Of a stretch of DNA of 43,883 bases, positions 42,565-43,883 are shown in pieces. Within the stretch, counting starts at the first letter, position 1. Each line of letters starts with the position of its first letter. Made by a program: the position numbers and the translations under genes. Under the pieces are notes generated by a model that ran no database searches, was not told the DNA's origin, and worked only from the letters and a program-made list of their open reading frames with translations. Source of the DNA: Anabaena azotica FACHB-119 (GTDB lineage Bacteria > Cyanobacteriota > Cyanobacteriia > Cyanobacteriales > Nostocaceae); contig NZ_JACJSG010000060.1 in NCBI RefSeq assembly GCF_014697625.1, positions 1-43,883 of the forward strand, written 5' to 3'.

Positions 42565-43728
42565 TCACAATGAATGCAAGGGTTGTTGTAATTGAAGTTG
42601 CAAGGGCTTTTCTTTTTCTATGGTGATGCCTGGGTAATCTTTGTTAATCATTACTTGTTCTTTTAGAGATGATACATCCTGCCATAAGACCCAACGACTA
42701 CCTTGAGGTAGACTAGAAAGGCTGTTGGTATTTTGTGTTAACCAAATCCACGGGGTGTTTTGCGGTTCTGAATTGCTGGGTTCTTCTAGAAATTTGGTGG
42801 CTGCTAGTGTTTCTAAGACGAGGCTTTCACCTTTCACCAACCCTGTTGATGCAGTCCAAATCTGCACTTGCAATTGTTGGTGCTGTGCATAAAAATACAG
42901 TGAGGCTGCGGCAATTACTGCTTGTTCAAAATTCTCTTCTTCCCAGCTACCAGCACTATCCAGGGCGATAATAATCTCCTGTCCACTTGTAACGGTTTCT
43001 AATTCTCGTACCCGTAACTCGCCATAACGGGCGCTAGTCCGCCAGTGAATTAAGCGGGTGGGGTCGCCTATACGATAGGGACGGAGCGATCGCACCAACC
43101 CAGATGTGGCTGTTTGCAAGGGTTTCCCTCGGTATTCGCTCCTTTGGCTCTCTTCTTGTCCCAGTTCATCGACTAAGGGGCAAGTTGTGAGTGGGAGTAC
43201 AGTAGGATACACAATGGCTCTGGCATTACACTGGTGTTGCCGACGCGACCAAAATAATCCTAAAGGCACACCAGTTGCTAACTCTACATTGTGCCAGCGA
43301 TAAATTCCCCGACGTTGGGTAGGTTGGTAATGTATCCATTTGTAGCTTTCTTGACTAGGAATTGTGTCAATTGCCTGTTTGATGGGTTTACTTAAGACGA
43401 AAGGTAATATATCCTCAACTTGCAGTAAACTGACAGCTTGCTTGGTGGGGTTGTGAATTTCTAATTCTAAAACCAAGTCATCTCCGGCGGAGACGGGTGG
43501 GATGGGGCGACGAGTTACAGATAAACCTGTGAGCGATCGCGGTGGTAAAATTGCGGCAATACCCAATAAAGCGAAACTTACGCCGCTAATTGCATATAGC
43601 CAACCAGCCATTGTATTAATCGCTGCACCAAAAAAACAAACAGCAACTCCCGCTAGTACCCAGCCGGTATATGCAGGGGCGCTAGCATGGGTTTCTAACC
43701 AGTTAGTGAGGGGTTTAATGATTTTCAT
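42565..43728 (-). CDS. DUF58-domain membrane protein
   Basis: 387 residues. Two adjacent helices at about residues 22-62 (GWVLAGVAVCFFGAAINTMAGWLYAISGVSFALLGIAAIL) are followed by a beta-rich domain and then the DUF58 signature EYRGKPLQTATSGLVRSLRPYRIGDPTRLIHWRTSARYGELRVRELE. A von Willebrand-A-like segment follows (EIIIALDSAG). DUF58 proteins often sit with MoxR ATPases and transglutaminase-like proteins; none is in this window. Function is unknown. The start is followed upstream by the long STRR. Confidence 0.88.
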   Translation of the reverse strand: MKIIKPLTNWLETHASAPAYTGWVLAGVAVCFFGAAINTMAGWLYAISGVSFALLGIAAILPPRSLTGLSVTRRPIPPVSAGDDLVLELEIHNPTKQAVSLLQVEDILPFVLSKPIKQAIDTIPSQESYKWIHYQPTQRRGIYRWHNVELATGVPLGLFWSRRQHQCNARAIVYPTVLPLTTCPLVDELGQEESQRSEYRGKPLQTATSGLVRSLRPYRIGDPTRLIHWRTSARYGELRVRELETVTSGQEIIIALDSAGSWEEENFEQAVIAAASLYFYAQHQQLQVQIWTASTGLVKGESLVLETLAATKFLEEPSNSEPQNTPWIWLTQNTNSLSSLPQGSRWVLWQDVSSLKEQVMINKDYPGITIEKEKPLQLQLQQPLHSL

Positions 43729-43771
43729 GTTTCTTTTTTAACCCAACACTGTTATAAAGTCACAGGGGGAA

Positions 43772-43883
43772 TCAGTTATCAGTTATCAGTTATCAGTTAT
43801 CAGTTATCAGTTATCAGTTATCAGTTATCAGTTATCAGTTATCAGTTATCAGTTATCAGTTATCAGTTATCAGTTATCAGTTA
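43772..43883. repeat. Perfect 16-copy heptamer array (TCAGTTA)
   Basis: Sixteen uninterrupted copies of TCAGTTA fill the last 112 bases and run off the right edge, so the true length is unknown. It lies just upstream of the DUF58 gene start. Confidence 0.97.

Overview
The window comes from a filamentous, heterocyst-type cyanobacterium of the Nostoc/Anabaena group. The signs are the dense HIP1 octamers (GCGATCGC), heptamer tandem repeats (STRRs), an rbp-rpsU pair, zeta-carotene desaturase, a ferredoxin-thioredoxin reductase catalytic subunit, an A-type Fe-S carrier, and many small inverted-repeat elements. It is a chromosomal stretch of housekeeping genes repeatedly invaded by IS-derived DNA.

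Layout. 1-2044: a decayed secreted-protein gene, a small inverted-repeat element and an overlooked 59-residue zinc-ribbon gene. 3052-8147: a terminal-oxidase operon (two DUF2231 membrane proteins, then oxidase subunits II, I and III) ending in a good terminator. Subunit II lacks the CuA cysteines and subunit I has the YSHP motif, so this is a cox3/ARTO-type, probably quinol-oxidising, oxidase. A four-helix-bundle gene lies antisense between subunits I and III. 8649-11431 (minus): rpsU, an RRM protein, a CysQ-like phosphatase and a PfkB kinase. 11543-16107: rsmI, an Uma2 gene destroyed by an IS607-type element, a small Cys-rich protein and mnmE. 16247-20898: an orphan RHH antitoxin, a HerA-NurA pair with an N-terminal winged helix on the nuclease, and a small phage-like protein. 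20947-22518: an intact stand-alone TnpB next to tRNA-Ser(UGA). 22626-29897: a metallophosphatase, a periplasmic binding lipoprotein, a tandem MITE array, an FMN reductase, small conserved genes and an A-type carrier. 30730-33482: a possible leader with a seven-codon ORF and competing hairpins, a small RHH gene, crtQ and a START-like protein. 34331-35801: two MITEs and their likely parent IS630-type element, whose transposase appears to need a -1 frameshift. 36008-36739: a HigBA-like toxin-antitoxin module with a palindromic operator. 36873-39359 (minus): lptA, lptB and an lptF/G-type permease. 40034-43728: a DUF309 gene, a TnpB element whose RuvC core is replaced by an HNH gene, ftrC and a DUF58 protein. 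The window ends inside a 16-copy perfect heptamer array.

Two themes stand out. First, STRR or C-rich tandem repeats sit directly against the start codons of coxB, coxA, coxC, rsmI and mnmE, where no Shine-Dalgarno sequence is visible. Second, one IS630-type family and its MITEs insert next to each other at successive TA sites, building head-to-tail arrays. The best candidates for new biology are the HerA-NurA locus, the DUF2231 pair tied to a CuA-less oxidase, the TnpB/HNH chimera and the leader upstream of crtQ. All calls come from reading the sequence; no database search was run.
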